This document shows, in pieces, positions 1 through 7,124 of a DNA stretch of 33,363 bases (position 1 is its first letter; each line of letters opens with the position of its first letter). Below the pieces are notes generated by a model, which was given only the letters and a program-made list of their open reading frames with translations, made no database searches and was not told the DNA's origin. A program made the position numbers and the translations under genes. This DNA comes from Paenibacillus eucommiae. GTDB taxonomy: Bacteria; Bacillota; Bacilli; Paenibacillales; NBRC-103111. The stretch spans positions 1-33,363 of the forward strand of contig NZ_JAGGLB010000060.1 in assembly GCF_017874215.1 (NCBI RefSeq), given 5' to 3'.

Positions 1-164
1 TTACAGGCTGAAAAGGGGGCGATTGTGGGGAAAACCGCCTTCTAATGGTCGCGGATGTCCATTAGAATCGTGAATATGTAAAAATCAGCCTCTAAGGGTC
101 AGCGGTGACCATTAGAGACAGGTCCTTTCCGTATCTGGAAGATATCTTCCGTCGTTGTGATATA
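1..164. repeat. Intergenic repeat block, copy 1 (with two 24-bp palindromes)
   Basis: Positions 1-164 match 9981-10143 with about six substitutions and one 1-base indel (roughly 96% identity by eye). The block holds two imperfect 24-bp palindromes, 42-65 and 92-115, of the form CTAANGGTC-N6-GNCCATTAG, and a perfect 14-bp palindrome, GGAAGATATCTTCC, at 137-150. The window starts inside the block: the other copy has a further palindrome just before the matching point. I see no coding potential, and no gene before 327. Families of short palindromes like this are expected in Paenibacillus intergenic DNA; function unknown. Confidence 0.85.
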
Positions 165-326
165 TGGATTCTGCATCGGTCTATTCCTCTTTTGTTGTTG
201 GGTAGGACTTTCAACCGTACAGGATTGGCAGATGTTTTTCCAGTTTTAGCTATCCATTAATTTGTCAAGCACTAATTATGGTGTTGAGCCCAATTTCTAT
301 AACAATTATGAAGGAGGATGTCTGTA

Positions 327-944
327 ATGAATCAGAAGAAGAGTCCAGGCCGGCCACGGAAACAGGAAGGCGTTGATCTAAAGACTCATGAACACATCCT
401 TCAAAAGGCAGCAAGGCTTTTTATCCATAATGGCTTTGAACAAATTTCTTTGGTGCAGATTGCCACTGAATGCCAGGTAACTAAGGCGACCGTTTACTAT
501 TATTTTACGAATAAAGCTAATTTGTTTACACAGGCTGTAAGTCACCAAATGAATCAGATTCGTGGCTATGTTTTGGTTATTTTACAAGAGCAGAAGCCGC
601 TTAGAGAGCGGTTAATCGATATTGCCATGGGCCACCTGGTGAATGCGAGGACAGACTTTGCTACTATGATTCTTAATGCCAAGCCATTTCTGACTGAGGA
701 GCAGCTTCAGGAAATCCGTGCGTCTGAGCATGGTATTCATCTTGTGATTGCCGAGGCTTTTCAACAGGCGATTATGAATGGGGAGCTTGCCAAGAGGGAT
801 GCGTATTTGACGGCGAATGCTTTTATGTCTTTATTGATGGTGGGGCATAACGAATTAATCAGGCAGCGGTTTGCGAATATGTATGAGATTGCTGTTGAAA
901 TCGTGGATATTTTCTGGCAAGGGGCCAGTACTAAATCAGGGTAA
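327..944 (+). CDS. TetR/AcrR family transcriptional regulator
   Basis: A 205-residue DNA-binding repressor of the TetR/AcrR class. The N-terminal helix-turn-helix (about residues 15-65) is clear: a GRPR basic stretch, then AARLFIHNGFEQISLVQIA and VTKATVYYYFTNKANLF, the usual recognition-helix pattern ending in YYYF-x-NK. The C-terminal ~140 residues are the variable ligand and dimer domain, so the ligand cannot be read. The start at 327 is preferred over an in-frame ATG at 318 because AAGGAGG occupies 311-317, leaving 9 bases to 327 and none to 318. It may regulate itself and the ATPase gene downstream, but no operator was recognised. Confidence 0.93.
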   Translation: MNQKKSPGRPRKQEGVDLKTHEHILQKAARLFIHNGFEQISLVQIATECQVTKATVYYYFTNKANLFTQAVSHQMNQIRGYVLVILQEQKPLRERLIDIAMGHLVNARTDFATMILNAKPFLTEEQLQEIRASEHGIHLVIAEAFQQAIMNGELAKRDAYLTANAFMSLLMVGHNELIRQRFANMYEIAVEIVDIFWQGASTKSG

Positions 945-948
945 TGCG

Positions 949-1044
949 ATGACGAAAATGTTAATGTTAATGTTAATGTTAATGTTTATGTTTATGTTTA
1001 TGTTAATGTCTATGTTTATGTTTATGATGAGCAGGAGGGAGTAG
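949..1044 (+). CDS. Possible 31-residue leader peptide made of Met-Leu/Met-Phe repeats
   Basis: This mini-ORF starts 5 bases after the TetR stop and ends in a TAG directly abutting an ATG at 1045. Its codons run through the hexamer repeat, so it would encode MTK followed by alternating Met with Leu or Phe and end in MSRRE, a very hydrophobic peptide. The ribosome-binding site of the next gene (AGGAGGG, 1034-1040) lies inside its last codons, an arrangement that would suit translational coupling. Its own upstream site (CAGGG, 937-941) is weak. No family is recognised, and it may simply be an open frame created by the repeat. Confidence 0.25.
   Translation: MTKMLMLMLMLMFMFMFMLMSMFMFMMSRRE
961..1026 (+). 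repeat. Hexanucleotide tandem repeat (TTAATG/TTTATG), 11 units
   Basis: Eleven contiguous hexamers of the form TT(A/T)ATG, one of them TCTATG, fill the gap between the TetR gene and the ATPase gene. Every unit carries an ATG in the same frame. Gain or loss of units would change the length of the leader ORF and the intergenic spacing but not the reading frame. Confidence 0.95.
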
Positions 1045-1047
1045 ATG

Positions 1048-1821
1048 ATGACAAAAAGCAAAATGGACACTTATCTAAGAAGCATTCAGCTGCGGCGGGA
1101 TATCGTACCTTCCTTTGATGACTATCCGTTTCACCTTACTGCAGTTCGAAGCTTGGAAAAAATGGATCTTCATCCTAAAGTTACCTATATAGTCGGCGAG
1201 AATGGGATGGGGAAATCAACGTTAATGGAAGCCATTGCGGTTGCGCTGGGTTTTAATCCGGAAGGCGGGACTATTAATTTCTCTTTTTCAACGGCATCGA
1301 CTCATTCGAATTTGTATGAATATCTCCGGTTAGTTCGCGGAATCAGCAAGCCGAAGGATGGCTTTTTTTTTAGAGCGGAGAGCTATTACAACCTGGCAAC
1401 AGATATTGATCAAATGGATCAGGAGCCTAGAGGTGGTCCGTCTATCATTTCTTCCTATGGTGGTAAGTCGCTGCATAAGCTGTCCCATGGCGAATCGTTT
1501 TTTGCGACGTTCCTGCACCGCTTTGGCGGCAGAGGTTTATATATTCTGGATGAGCCGGAAGCTGCGCTTTCACCTTACCGCCAAATGGCGATGCTCGCCA
1601 GAATGAACGATTTAATCAAGGATAACTCCCAATTTATTATTGCGACGCATTCCCCTATTTTGATGGCTTATCCCGATGCTTTGATCTATAATCTGACCTC
1701 TGATGGCATTCAACAAACAACGCTTGAGGAAACGGACCATTACATTTTGATGAAGCATTTCCTGAATAACAAGGATAAAATGCTGCGTGAGCTTTTTATG
1801 GATGATGACGAGGGTAAATAA
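1048..1821 (+). CDS. AAA/ABC-type ATPase, COG3910-like
   Basis: A soluble ATPase of 257 residues. The Walker A motif is GENGMGKST, after the strand YIV and before LMEAIAVALGF, as in the AAA_15/AAA_23-like ATPases. A signature-like LSHGESF, a Walker B YILDEPEAALSP with catalytic Glu, and the switch segment IIATHSPILMAYP follow in order. This architecture fits the small predicted ATPases of COG3910, whose role is not established. No membrane segment or partner nuclease is present. ATG 1048 lies 7 bases after AGGAGGG, and the adjacent ATG at 1045 is the alternative. It could be co-transcribed with the TetR gene. Confidence 0.88.
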   Translation: MTKSKMDTYLRSIQLRRDIVPSFDDYPFHLTAVRSLEKMDLHPKVTYIVGENGMGKSTLMEAIAVALGFNPEGGTINFSFSTASTHSNLYEYLRLVRGISKPKDGFFFRAESYYNLATDIDQMDQEPRGGPSIISSYGGKSLHKLSHGESFFATFLHRFGGRGLYILDEPEAALSPYRQMAMLARMNDLIKDNSQFIIATHSPILMAYPDALIYNLTSDGIQQTTLEETDHYILMKHFLNNKDKMLRELFMDDDEGK

Positions 1822-1929
1822 ATGGATTAAAGCAATGCCATACGTGTAAATATATACAGAGGGGACCACGTAGGCATATAATTAAGGAAGGTGAATAACC
1901 TTCAAGTAAAAACCCAGGCAGGTGCTCAT

Positions 1930-2307
1930 ATGATTAAACTAATCCTTTTAGCTCTTATTGCATTTCTGGCGTATCGGTTTTTTAAATTAATGATTCCTGT
2001 AAGAGGGTTACGTGTATTGAAGCCTCTTCAGTTCGAGGAGGAGATGAGGCGGGACGGTTACATGCTTGTTGATGTGCGTGAGCCGCGAGAGTTTCAGCGG
2101 GGATATATTGCCGGTGCGGTAAACATTCCGCTGAGCCAGCTTCAACGCAGGATTGGGGAAATTCCCCAAAAGGAGCCCGTATATTTGTACTGTCAAAGTG
2201 GAGTGCGCAGCAAGCAAGCGGCAGCAGTCCTGCGGCGGAATGGCTGCATTTACCTTGCCCACTTATCTGGTGGAATGAAGGTCTGGGAAGGCCCGATGAC
2301 TAGGTAG
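1930..2307 (+). CDS. Membrane-anchored rhodanese-like sulfurtransferase
   Basis: A 125-residue protein with one N-terminal membrane helix (about residues 3-22) followed by a single rhodanese domain (about 33-123). The domain shows LVDVREPREFQRGYIAGAVNIP and the active-site loop beginning at Cys88 (CQSGVRS), so a persulfide-forming cysteine is present. Such proteins are thought to move sulfane sulfur or take part in redox chemistry at the membrane; the partner is unknown. ATG 1930 is chosen because the membrane helix starts there and AGGCAGGTG lies just upstream. An in-frame GTG at 1891 would add 13 residues but overlaps its own AAGGAAG. Confidence 0.88.
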   Translation: MIKLILLALIAFLAYRFFKLMIPVRGLRVLKPLQFEEEMRRDGYMLVDVREPREFQRGYIAGAVNIPLSQLQRRIGEIPQKEPVYLYCQSGVRSKQAAAVLRRNGCIYLAHLSGGMKVWEGPMTR

Positions 2308-2405
2308 ACAAGGAGCGGGGAAAACAAGATGAACAAGATGACAAGATTGACAAAAGGTAAGCGTTGAAGACATGGCTGGATGTCCGAAAGAAAGTGGGTG
2401 AGCCT

Positions 2406-3131
2406 ATGAATTACGAAGTCGAAGTCCGGCAGGCGCTTGAGCGCTGGGAGAAGGAGCTGCAGAGCCCTCCTGGTTTTTTTGAGAAAACAGGGAAGACGAT
2501 TAGCAATAAGATTAATGAGAAGCTGCCGCAAAAGTTTCATCAAACTTTGACCACAGTCGTGAAGAGCATGGTGCATGCTGCGATTTTTGGGGCGGAATAT
2601 ACGCCTAAGCGTGCCGTCAAGCTGAATGAATCACTGTGGCAGCGGGATGAAACAGCGCTGGAGGTAATATCCACCTACAAGAAGGTGGCCGCTGCTGAAG
2701 GGGCCGGTACGGGAGCGGGGGGCATTTTTCTCGGCTTGGTCGATTTTCCCGCATTGATTGCGATTAAGCTGAAGCTGTTATTCGAGCTGGCTCATGTGTA
2801 CGGATATTCCACTAAGGTTTATGGGGAGCGGCTATTCCTGCTGTATGTGTTTCAGCTGGCCTTTTCAGGCCCATACAAGCGGATGGATACCTACTATCAG
2901 GTGAAGCATTGGGATGAGCACGAGCATGTCCCAGAGGTGAACTGGGAGCAGTTCCAGCAGGAGTACCGGGACTCGATCGATTTTCGCAAAATGCTGCAGC
3001 TGCTGCCAGGCATCGGCGCGGTAGTTGGCGCCTGGGCCAACTATGGGCTGCTGGAGGATTTGGGGAAGACGGCGATGAATGGATTCCGCTTGCGGATTTT
3101 GGCGGAGTCTGATTTGAAATTATTGAAGTAA
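2406..3131 (+). CDS. EcsC family protein
   Basis: A 241-residue protein matching the EcsC family, named for the third gene of the Bacillus ecs locus; its biochemical role is unclear. A helical amphipathic N-terminal half is followed by the family's Gly/Ala-rich segment (AAAEGAGTGAGGIFLGLVDFPALIAI, given here in two parts: AAAEGAGTGAGG, then IFLGLVDFPALIAI). Then come FELAHVYGYS and a C-terminal hydrophobic LLPGIGAVVGAWANYGLL. No ecsA or ecsB lies beside it, so this is a stand-alone paralogue. ATG 2406 follows GGGTGAG; TTG 2364, after AAAGG, is a possible earlier start. A terminator follows. Confidence 0.85.
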   Translation: MNYEVEVRQALERWEKELQSPPGFFEKTGKTISNKINEKLPQKFHQTLTTVVKSMVHAAIFGAEYTPKRAVKLNESLWQRDETALEVISTYKKVAAAEGAGTGAGGIFLGLVDFPALIAIKLKLLFELAHVYGYSTKVYGERLFLLYVFQLAFSGPYKRMDTYYQVKHWDEHEHVPEVNWEQFQQEYRDSIDFRKMLQLLPGIGAVVGAWANYGLLEDLGKTAMNGFRLRILAESDLKLLK

Positions 3132-3184
3132 TGGAACTATGGATGGAAAAATATGGGTGTTTCGAATTTCATCTTGTATGTTGG

Positions 3185-3236
3185 CGGCTACCTTCTGCTT
3201 ATTCTCGTTAGAGAAGCAGCAGAAGGCAGCCGTTTT
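3185..3236 (+). terminator. Rho-independent terminator after the EcsC gene
   Basis: A 15-bp stem with one mismatch (3185-3199 with 3218-3232, CGGCTACCTTCTGCT and AGCAGAAGGCAGCCG) is followed by TTTT on the plus strand. It closes the 327-3131 gene block. The minus-strand side has no T tract. Confidence 0.75.
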
Positions 3237-3276
3237 CTGCGTAGAAATGCCTTATTAAGTTCCAGCGGCCGGTGCA

Positions 3277-4191
3277 TCAAATACCGCGTGTTCTTTGGGT
3301 AAGTGCGCGAATCGAGCGCGCATATTCAGATGGAGACATCACGGCTATCCGCTTGAACTGCTTGGAAAAATAATAGATACTGCTATATCCCAGACGCTCG
3401 GAGATTTCCGAGAGGCTTGCCGATTCATCACGAATAATTCGTTTAGCCTCCTCAATTTTTAAGCGATTAAAATATTCCATCACGCTGATTCCCGTTTTTA
3501 TCTTGAAATGTAACTTGAGACGAGTGCGGCTGATGGCGAATTTCTCGCACAATTGATCGAAGGTAAAGTTGCACTTGAGATTGCTCGCGAGATATTCGGT
3601 TACTGCTGTAATCAATTCAAGACTTCGTTTTTCTTCAGTAATAGTAGATGTAGCTAGCTTCTCATTGATCATGTTCATCGTGTCCTTGCGGATCAGTTTA
3701 ATTAATAAAATCTCCAAATAATTTCTTATCAGCTGCTCGCTACCAAACGCTGCTCCTTCACTGCCGGTTGGGCATCCATGAAAATCAGCGGAATTGATTG
3801 GGGGATCAAAGGCCTGCAAGCCCTCTTGAACGATCAACGCCAATAGTTGACGATCATCTTCCTGCAAGCGCATACATTTATCTGCGAAATAATCCATACA
3901 AGCTGACGAACACTCGAAGGAGAGGATGATCAGATTAGGAGACGTACCATTTATAGCTCTTCCTCCATGAAACATGTTGGGTTTATAGAAGGTCATGTCC
4001 CCTTGGCTCAAGAAATAAGGTTCCGAGTCTGTAATAACCTCATATTCACCTTTATCGACATAGAGTAACTCCCAGAAATCATGCCTTTCCCCAATGGTAT
4101 AAAAATGCTTGGACATCTCCCTGTAATAAAACGTGACTATTTTGCGAATAACCAGTTCTTCCCGAAGAGTGTATCTTGGACGAGCCGTCAT
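3277..4191 (-). CDS. AraC family transcriptional regulator
   Basis: A 304-residue regulator with an N-terminal cupin-like ligand domain (about residues 20-110, with FWELLYVDKGEYEV and LSQGDMTFYKPN) and a C-terminal double helix-turn-helix AraC domain (about 205-300). The latter shows FTFDQLCEKFAISRTRLKLHF, then the second-helix signature LGYSSIYYFSKQFKR and the end PSEYARSIR. The first domain is of the type that binds small sugars or related compounds. The ribosome-binding site GGGAGGG lies upstream on the minus strand. The gene is divergent from the beta-helix protein gene, so regulation of that gene is the natural inference. Confidence 0.93.
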   Translation of the reverse strand: MTARPRYTLREELVIRKIVTFYYREMSKHFYTIGERHDFWELLYVDKGEYEVITDSEPYFLSQGDMTFYKPNMFHGGRAINGTSPNLIILSFECSSACMDYFADKCMRLQEDDRQLLALIVQEGLQAFDPPINSADFHGCPTGSEGAAFGSEQLIRNYLEILLIKLIRKDTMNMINEKLATSTITEEKRSLELITAVTEYLASNLKCNFTFDQLCEKFAISRTRLKLHFKIKTGISVMEYFNRLKIEEAKRIIRDESASLSEISERLGYSSIYYFSKQFKRIAVMSPSEYARSIRALTQRTRGI

Positions 4192-4437
4192 ATTATCCTT
4201 CCCTCCCTTAGCCTTATATATTATATATATTATAATTATATTACATAGACAAACAGATTCAAGCCGGGAATGACGAGACTAATCTTGGACCAAAATGACA
4301 AAACGAAGGGCCGTGAGAGCAATGACTTTGTTCCTTAGATCCCCTTATACTAAAAATAACAAACGGATGACAGAGCTTAGCGGTAAGTAAGTCCAAATAA
4401 AATGCACCCCAAAACTTTTTTTTCAGGAGGAAAGAAT
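4192..4437. promoter_or_regulatory. Divergent AraC / beta-helix intergenic region, very AT-rich
   Basis: Positions 4214-4245 are almost pure A and T (TATATTATATATATTATAA) and could hold the -10 elements of the minus-strand AraC gene. For the plus-strand gene, TATACT at 4346-4351 is a -10 candidate with only a poor -35 (TGACTT, 4323-4328). No direct-repeat AraC operator could be identified with confidence. Confidence 0.4.
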
Positions 4438-6474
4438 ATGGACAAAATGCCTGCGGAATCGGAACAAGCTTTAGAGGAGCAATTCCCCCGGAAACTATTA
4501 AGCCGAAGAAATGTATTGAAAACGATCGGATCTGTAGGAGTTGTGGCCGCCATGGGTTCATTACTGGCTGAGAGGGGTTTTGTGGAGGCAAATGCCAAAA
4601 CGGTAACGGAACAAGTGTATGGAGAGGGCTCCGGGAATGATTGCACGAATCAAATTCACTTAACAGATTGGATCAACGTGAAAAATTGCGGAGCCGGAGA
4701 AGGCATCGTTGATGACAGCCCAGTATTGAACGATATTATAGCTGAGCAAGCTGGCAAACCCGCCGCAACATTATATTTTCCAGCAGGAATATATAAAATG
4801 AGCTCGAATGTTGAATTTCCTGAACGATTTACGTTATTATTCGATCAAGGGGCCGTATTGTCCCCCGATAACGGGGTTAATGTTACCATATCCGGTTTGA
4901 TTGATGCCGGCGTATTCCACATTTTCAATGGTTCGGGAACCATTCTTCTGAATAAAAAGCTGCCTGTCCTTTATCCCCAATGGTGGGGAGCTCAAGGGGA
5001 TGCCGAGACAGATGATAAGAATGCTATTCAAGCGGCAATTGATGCAGCTTCATTGTTGCGAACCATTGTTTATTTCCCTCCCGGAACCTATTTGTTCTCC
5101 GGAGTCATAACTATTCGGGAATATGTTTGTCTTGTAGGAGAGAATGCTGTTTTAAAAGCATCCAATGGATGCATTTCGACTGGGCTATTTATCAATAACG
5201 CTTCGCATATCACCATTCGTAGTTTGACTGTGGACATGAACAAAGTGAATACAACCAATCTGGGAAATATTAACGAGCAAGAAGCGATCAAAATATTGGC
5301 CAACACAACGGATGTCAAGAACATCAGAATTTGTGACGTAACGATTAAAAATTCACACCAAAGCGGAATTCATATCGTCGGGAAAGGGGACACAAATCCG
5401 GAAGTACATCTGGTGCAAAGTATTTATAAGACTATAGATACAGTAATAGAACGTGCAGCTATCGAGTCTTGCAAATTCGGAATACTCGCCACACATTCGC
5501 AACGAATAACTCTGCAAGATAGCCGCATTACCCAGTGTGCGGTTTCTGGTGTTCTCCTGCTCTATTGTTCGGAATATACGATAGCGCGCAATGTTTGCAA
5601 TGCAAATATTGGTCATGGCATAACTGTCGATGTGGCTCATACGGGGAGCATTTCTGAAAATTTATGCTCGGATAATGAGGATGGAACCGAATTGGCTTAT
5701 GGAATTGTCGTATCCCGATACTGCAAATATTTTACGGTTGATGGTAATGTATGCCGGAATAATGGAAACGGCGGCATTAGCATTGACGTCACGCTGCTGG
5801 GCGACATTGCAGTAGAATCATTCGGAACGGTCACAAGCAACGTGTGCACCGGAAGTAAAATGTATCATGGCATTTATATCAATCACGCCCATGATATCGT
5901 GGTCAGTTCCAATAACTGTTACGATAATAAACAATACGGGATTATGGTCGATAGCGGCAAGAATGCACTGGTAACAGGGAATGTGTGCAACTATAATGCA
6001 ACCGGTATCAATATGAATACGACGGCCGAAGCTGAACGGGTTGCTATCAGCAACAATACATGCAGCAAGAATAGCAATTCCGGAATTCGTATTTATCAGG
6101 CCGCCGAGCTTCAAATTCACAATAATCAATGCCTGGGAAATGGTCAGTATGGTATTTACTTATCCACTATTTCGGATTCATCGATTTCAGGAAATAGTTG
6201 TATGAATAATGGTTTCTCCGTAGGGAGTTACGCCAATATGATGATGACGTCTGGAACGAACCGCAATAATATTCAAGGCAATACGTTCAGATCCGAAACC
6301 AATCAGGCGCTATATGGACTTAGAATCAGCTCGGGCAGCACGAATAACCTTATTACGGGCAACGATTGTTTTCAAGGTGGAACGAGTAAAGGTATTTTCA
6401 GCGAAGAAATATCGACTTCTTACGGGAGCGGTAATCGGAATAACGACGGAACTTTTTCAACACTTCCGAATTAA
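4438..6474 (+). CDS. Tat-exported right-handed parallel beta-helix protein (pectate-lyase-like fold)
   Basis: A 678-residue predicted secreted protein. The N-terminus has a twin-arginine motif (SRRNVLK, residues 22-28), then the hydrophobic stretch IGSVGVVAAMGSLLA and a likely cleavage region near VEANAKT. Two segments resemble the start of pectate-lyase superfamily helices: VDDSPVLNDIIAEQ with LYFPAGIYKMSS, and YPQWWGAQGDAETDDKNAIQ with VYFPPGTYLFSG. From about residue 250 to the end, repeated coils carry N-x-C followed by N-x-x-x-GI, the Asn/Cys ladder described in the findings. Catalytic residues cannot be assigned, so polysaccharide lyase, epimerase or hydrolase activity is unproven. ATG 4438 sits 7 bases after AGGAGG; an upstream ATG at 4402 has no such site. 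Confidence 0.88.
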   Translation: MDKMPAESEQALEEQFPRKLLSRRNVLKTIGSVGVVAAMGSLLAERGFVEANAKTVTEQVYGEGSGNDCTNQIHLTDWINVKNCGAGEGIVDDSPVLNDIIAEQAGKPAATLYFPAGIYKMSSNVEFPERFTLLFDQGAVLSPDNGVNVTISGLIDAGVFHIFNGSGTILLNKKLPVLYPQWWGAQGDAETDDKNAIQAAIDAASLLRTIVYFPPGTYLFSGVITIREYVCLVGENAVLKASNGCISTGLFINNASHITIRSLTVDMNKVNTTNLGNINEQEAIKILANTTDVKNIRICDVTIKNSHQSGIHIVGKGDTNPEVHLVQSIYKTIDTVIERAAIESCKFGILATHSQRITLQDSRITQCAVSGVLLLYCSEYTIARNVCNANIGHGITVDVAHTGSISENLCSDNEDGTELAYGIVVSRYCKYFTVDGNVCRNNGNGGISIDVTLLGDIAVESFGTVTSNVCTGSKMYHGIYINHAHDIVVSSNNCYDNKQYGIMVDSGKNALVTGNVCNYNATGINMNTTAEAERVAISNNTCSKNSNSGIRIYQAAELQIHNNQCLGNGQYGIYLSTISDSSISGNSCMNNGFSVGSYANMMMTSGTNRNNIQGNTFRSETNQALYGLRISSGSTNNLITGNDCFQGGTSKGIFSEEISTSYGSGNRNNDGTFSTLPN

Positions 6475-6524
6475 GTCGATTAAGCTTTGCGCTATAATGC
6501 CTCGGCCACGACTTAGTCCTATGC

Positions 6525-6572
6525 AGCTGAAAGATCGGACGTTCCGACGCGTCCGATCTTTCGGCTATTTTT
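6525..6572 (+). terminator. Rho-independent terminator after the beta-helix gene
   Basis: A 17-bp stem, 6525-6541 with 6550-6566 (AGCTGAAAGATCGGACG and CGTCCGATCTTTCGGCT, one G-U pair), is followed by ATTTTT. Confidence 0.88.
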
Positions 6573-6614
6573 GTGTGAACTACCCGACCTCCGTCGAAAT
6601 GAGGGTGTACTCCA

Positions 6615-6807
6615 CTTTAGCGATGTTTTTCATCGTTAAAGGAGGTGTTCCAGGCCAATCCGTCACTTTAATGATGATTTTCATCGTTAAAAGAGACGGA
6701 TTGGCTCTCAGGGGATGGTTAAAAGGGATTTTAACGATGGTTTTCATCGTTAAAGTAAGAATATGGATAGGAACCCAGTGCTTTAACGATGAAAAACATC
6801 GTTAAAG
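6615..6807. repeat. Array of four 27-bp hairpins (CTTTAACGATG-N5-CATCGTTAAAG)
   Basis: Four near-identical palindromes lie at 6615-6641, 6666-6692, 6729-6755 and 6781-6807. Each has 11-bp arms of CTTTAACGATG and CATCGTTAAAG, or one-base variants, around a 5-base loop. Loops 1-3 are T-rich; loop 4 is AAAAA, so the last copy is inverted. Spacers are 24, 36 and 25 bases and unrelated in sequence, except that GCCAATCCGTC (6654-6664) and GACGGATTGGC (6695-6705) extend the second hairpin. The array lies in non-coding DNA between a terminator and the 3' end of the vWA gene. Function unknown. Confidence 0.9.
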
Positions 6808-6840
6808 TAGCAGATTCTTCCCAATTGAATGCGCTTCATT

Positions 6841-6861
6841 CCTAGCGCTGCATCCGCTAGG
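6841..6861. repeat. Short hairpin, 7-bp stem
   Basis: CCTAGCG (6841-6847) pairs with CGCTAGG (6855-6861). It lies between the hairpin array and the large palindrome and has no T tract beside it. Confidence 0.5.
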
Positions 6862-6880
6862 AAATCTCCTCAAACCAAGA

Positions 6881-7120
6881 GAAAAAACCTTGCTGGCTGT
6901 CCGTTTGAGCTTGGTGTTCGTGCGATTGTAGCTGAGAAGAGGGAATGGCTGTGGGCGGAAGAGCGGTAGCGTCCGCCTTTAAAGATTTGTTCCAACCCCC
7001 ACATTCATTCCATTCATGGGAACAAATCTTTAACAGCGGCTGGAGCCCACAGCCATTCCCTCCTCCATGCACCAACGCCACGAATACGCTCCTCAAAGGA
7101 CGCTGCAAGGCATTTTTCTT
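6881..7120. repeat. Large imperfect palindrome (MITE-like or structured-RNA-like), about 240 bp
   Basis: Nested inverted repeats fold the whole segment. GGGAATGGCTGTGGGC (6941-6956) matches GCCCACAGCCATTCCC (7045-7060) perfectly; AAAGATTTGTTCC (6981-6993) matches GGAACAAATCTTT (7019-7031); GGCGGA (6954-6959) matches TCCGCC (6972-6977). Outer arms match imperfectly, with TTTGAG near 6904 against CTCAAA near 7092 and CCTTGC near 6888 against GCAAGG near 7107. It abuts the stop codon of the minus-strand vWA gene. Parts recur at 33068-33187. No transposase or long open frame is present. Confidence 0.8.
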
Positions 7121-7124
7121 GCTG

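Noticed and set aside
6314..6805. 163-residue frame running across the beta-helix gene end and the hairpin array
   Set aside because: It starts inside a well-supported gene in another frame, crosses a terminator, and its FIVK repeats are just translated hairpins.
6615..6807. CRISPR array (27-bp repeats, ~25-36-base spacers)
   Set aside because: The last repeat is inverted, one spacer pair forms an outer stem of the second hairpin, only four units occur, and no cas gene or leader is present.
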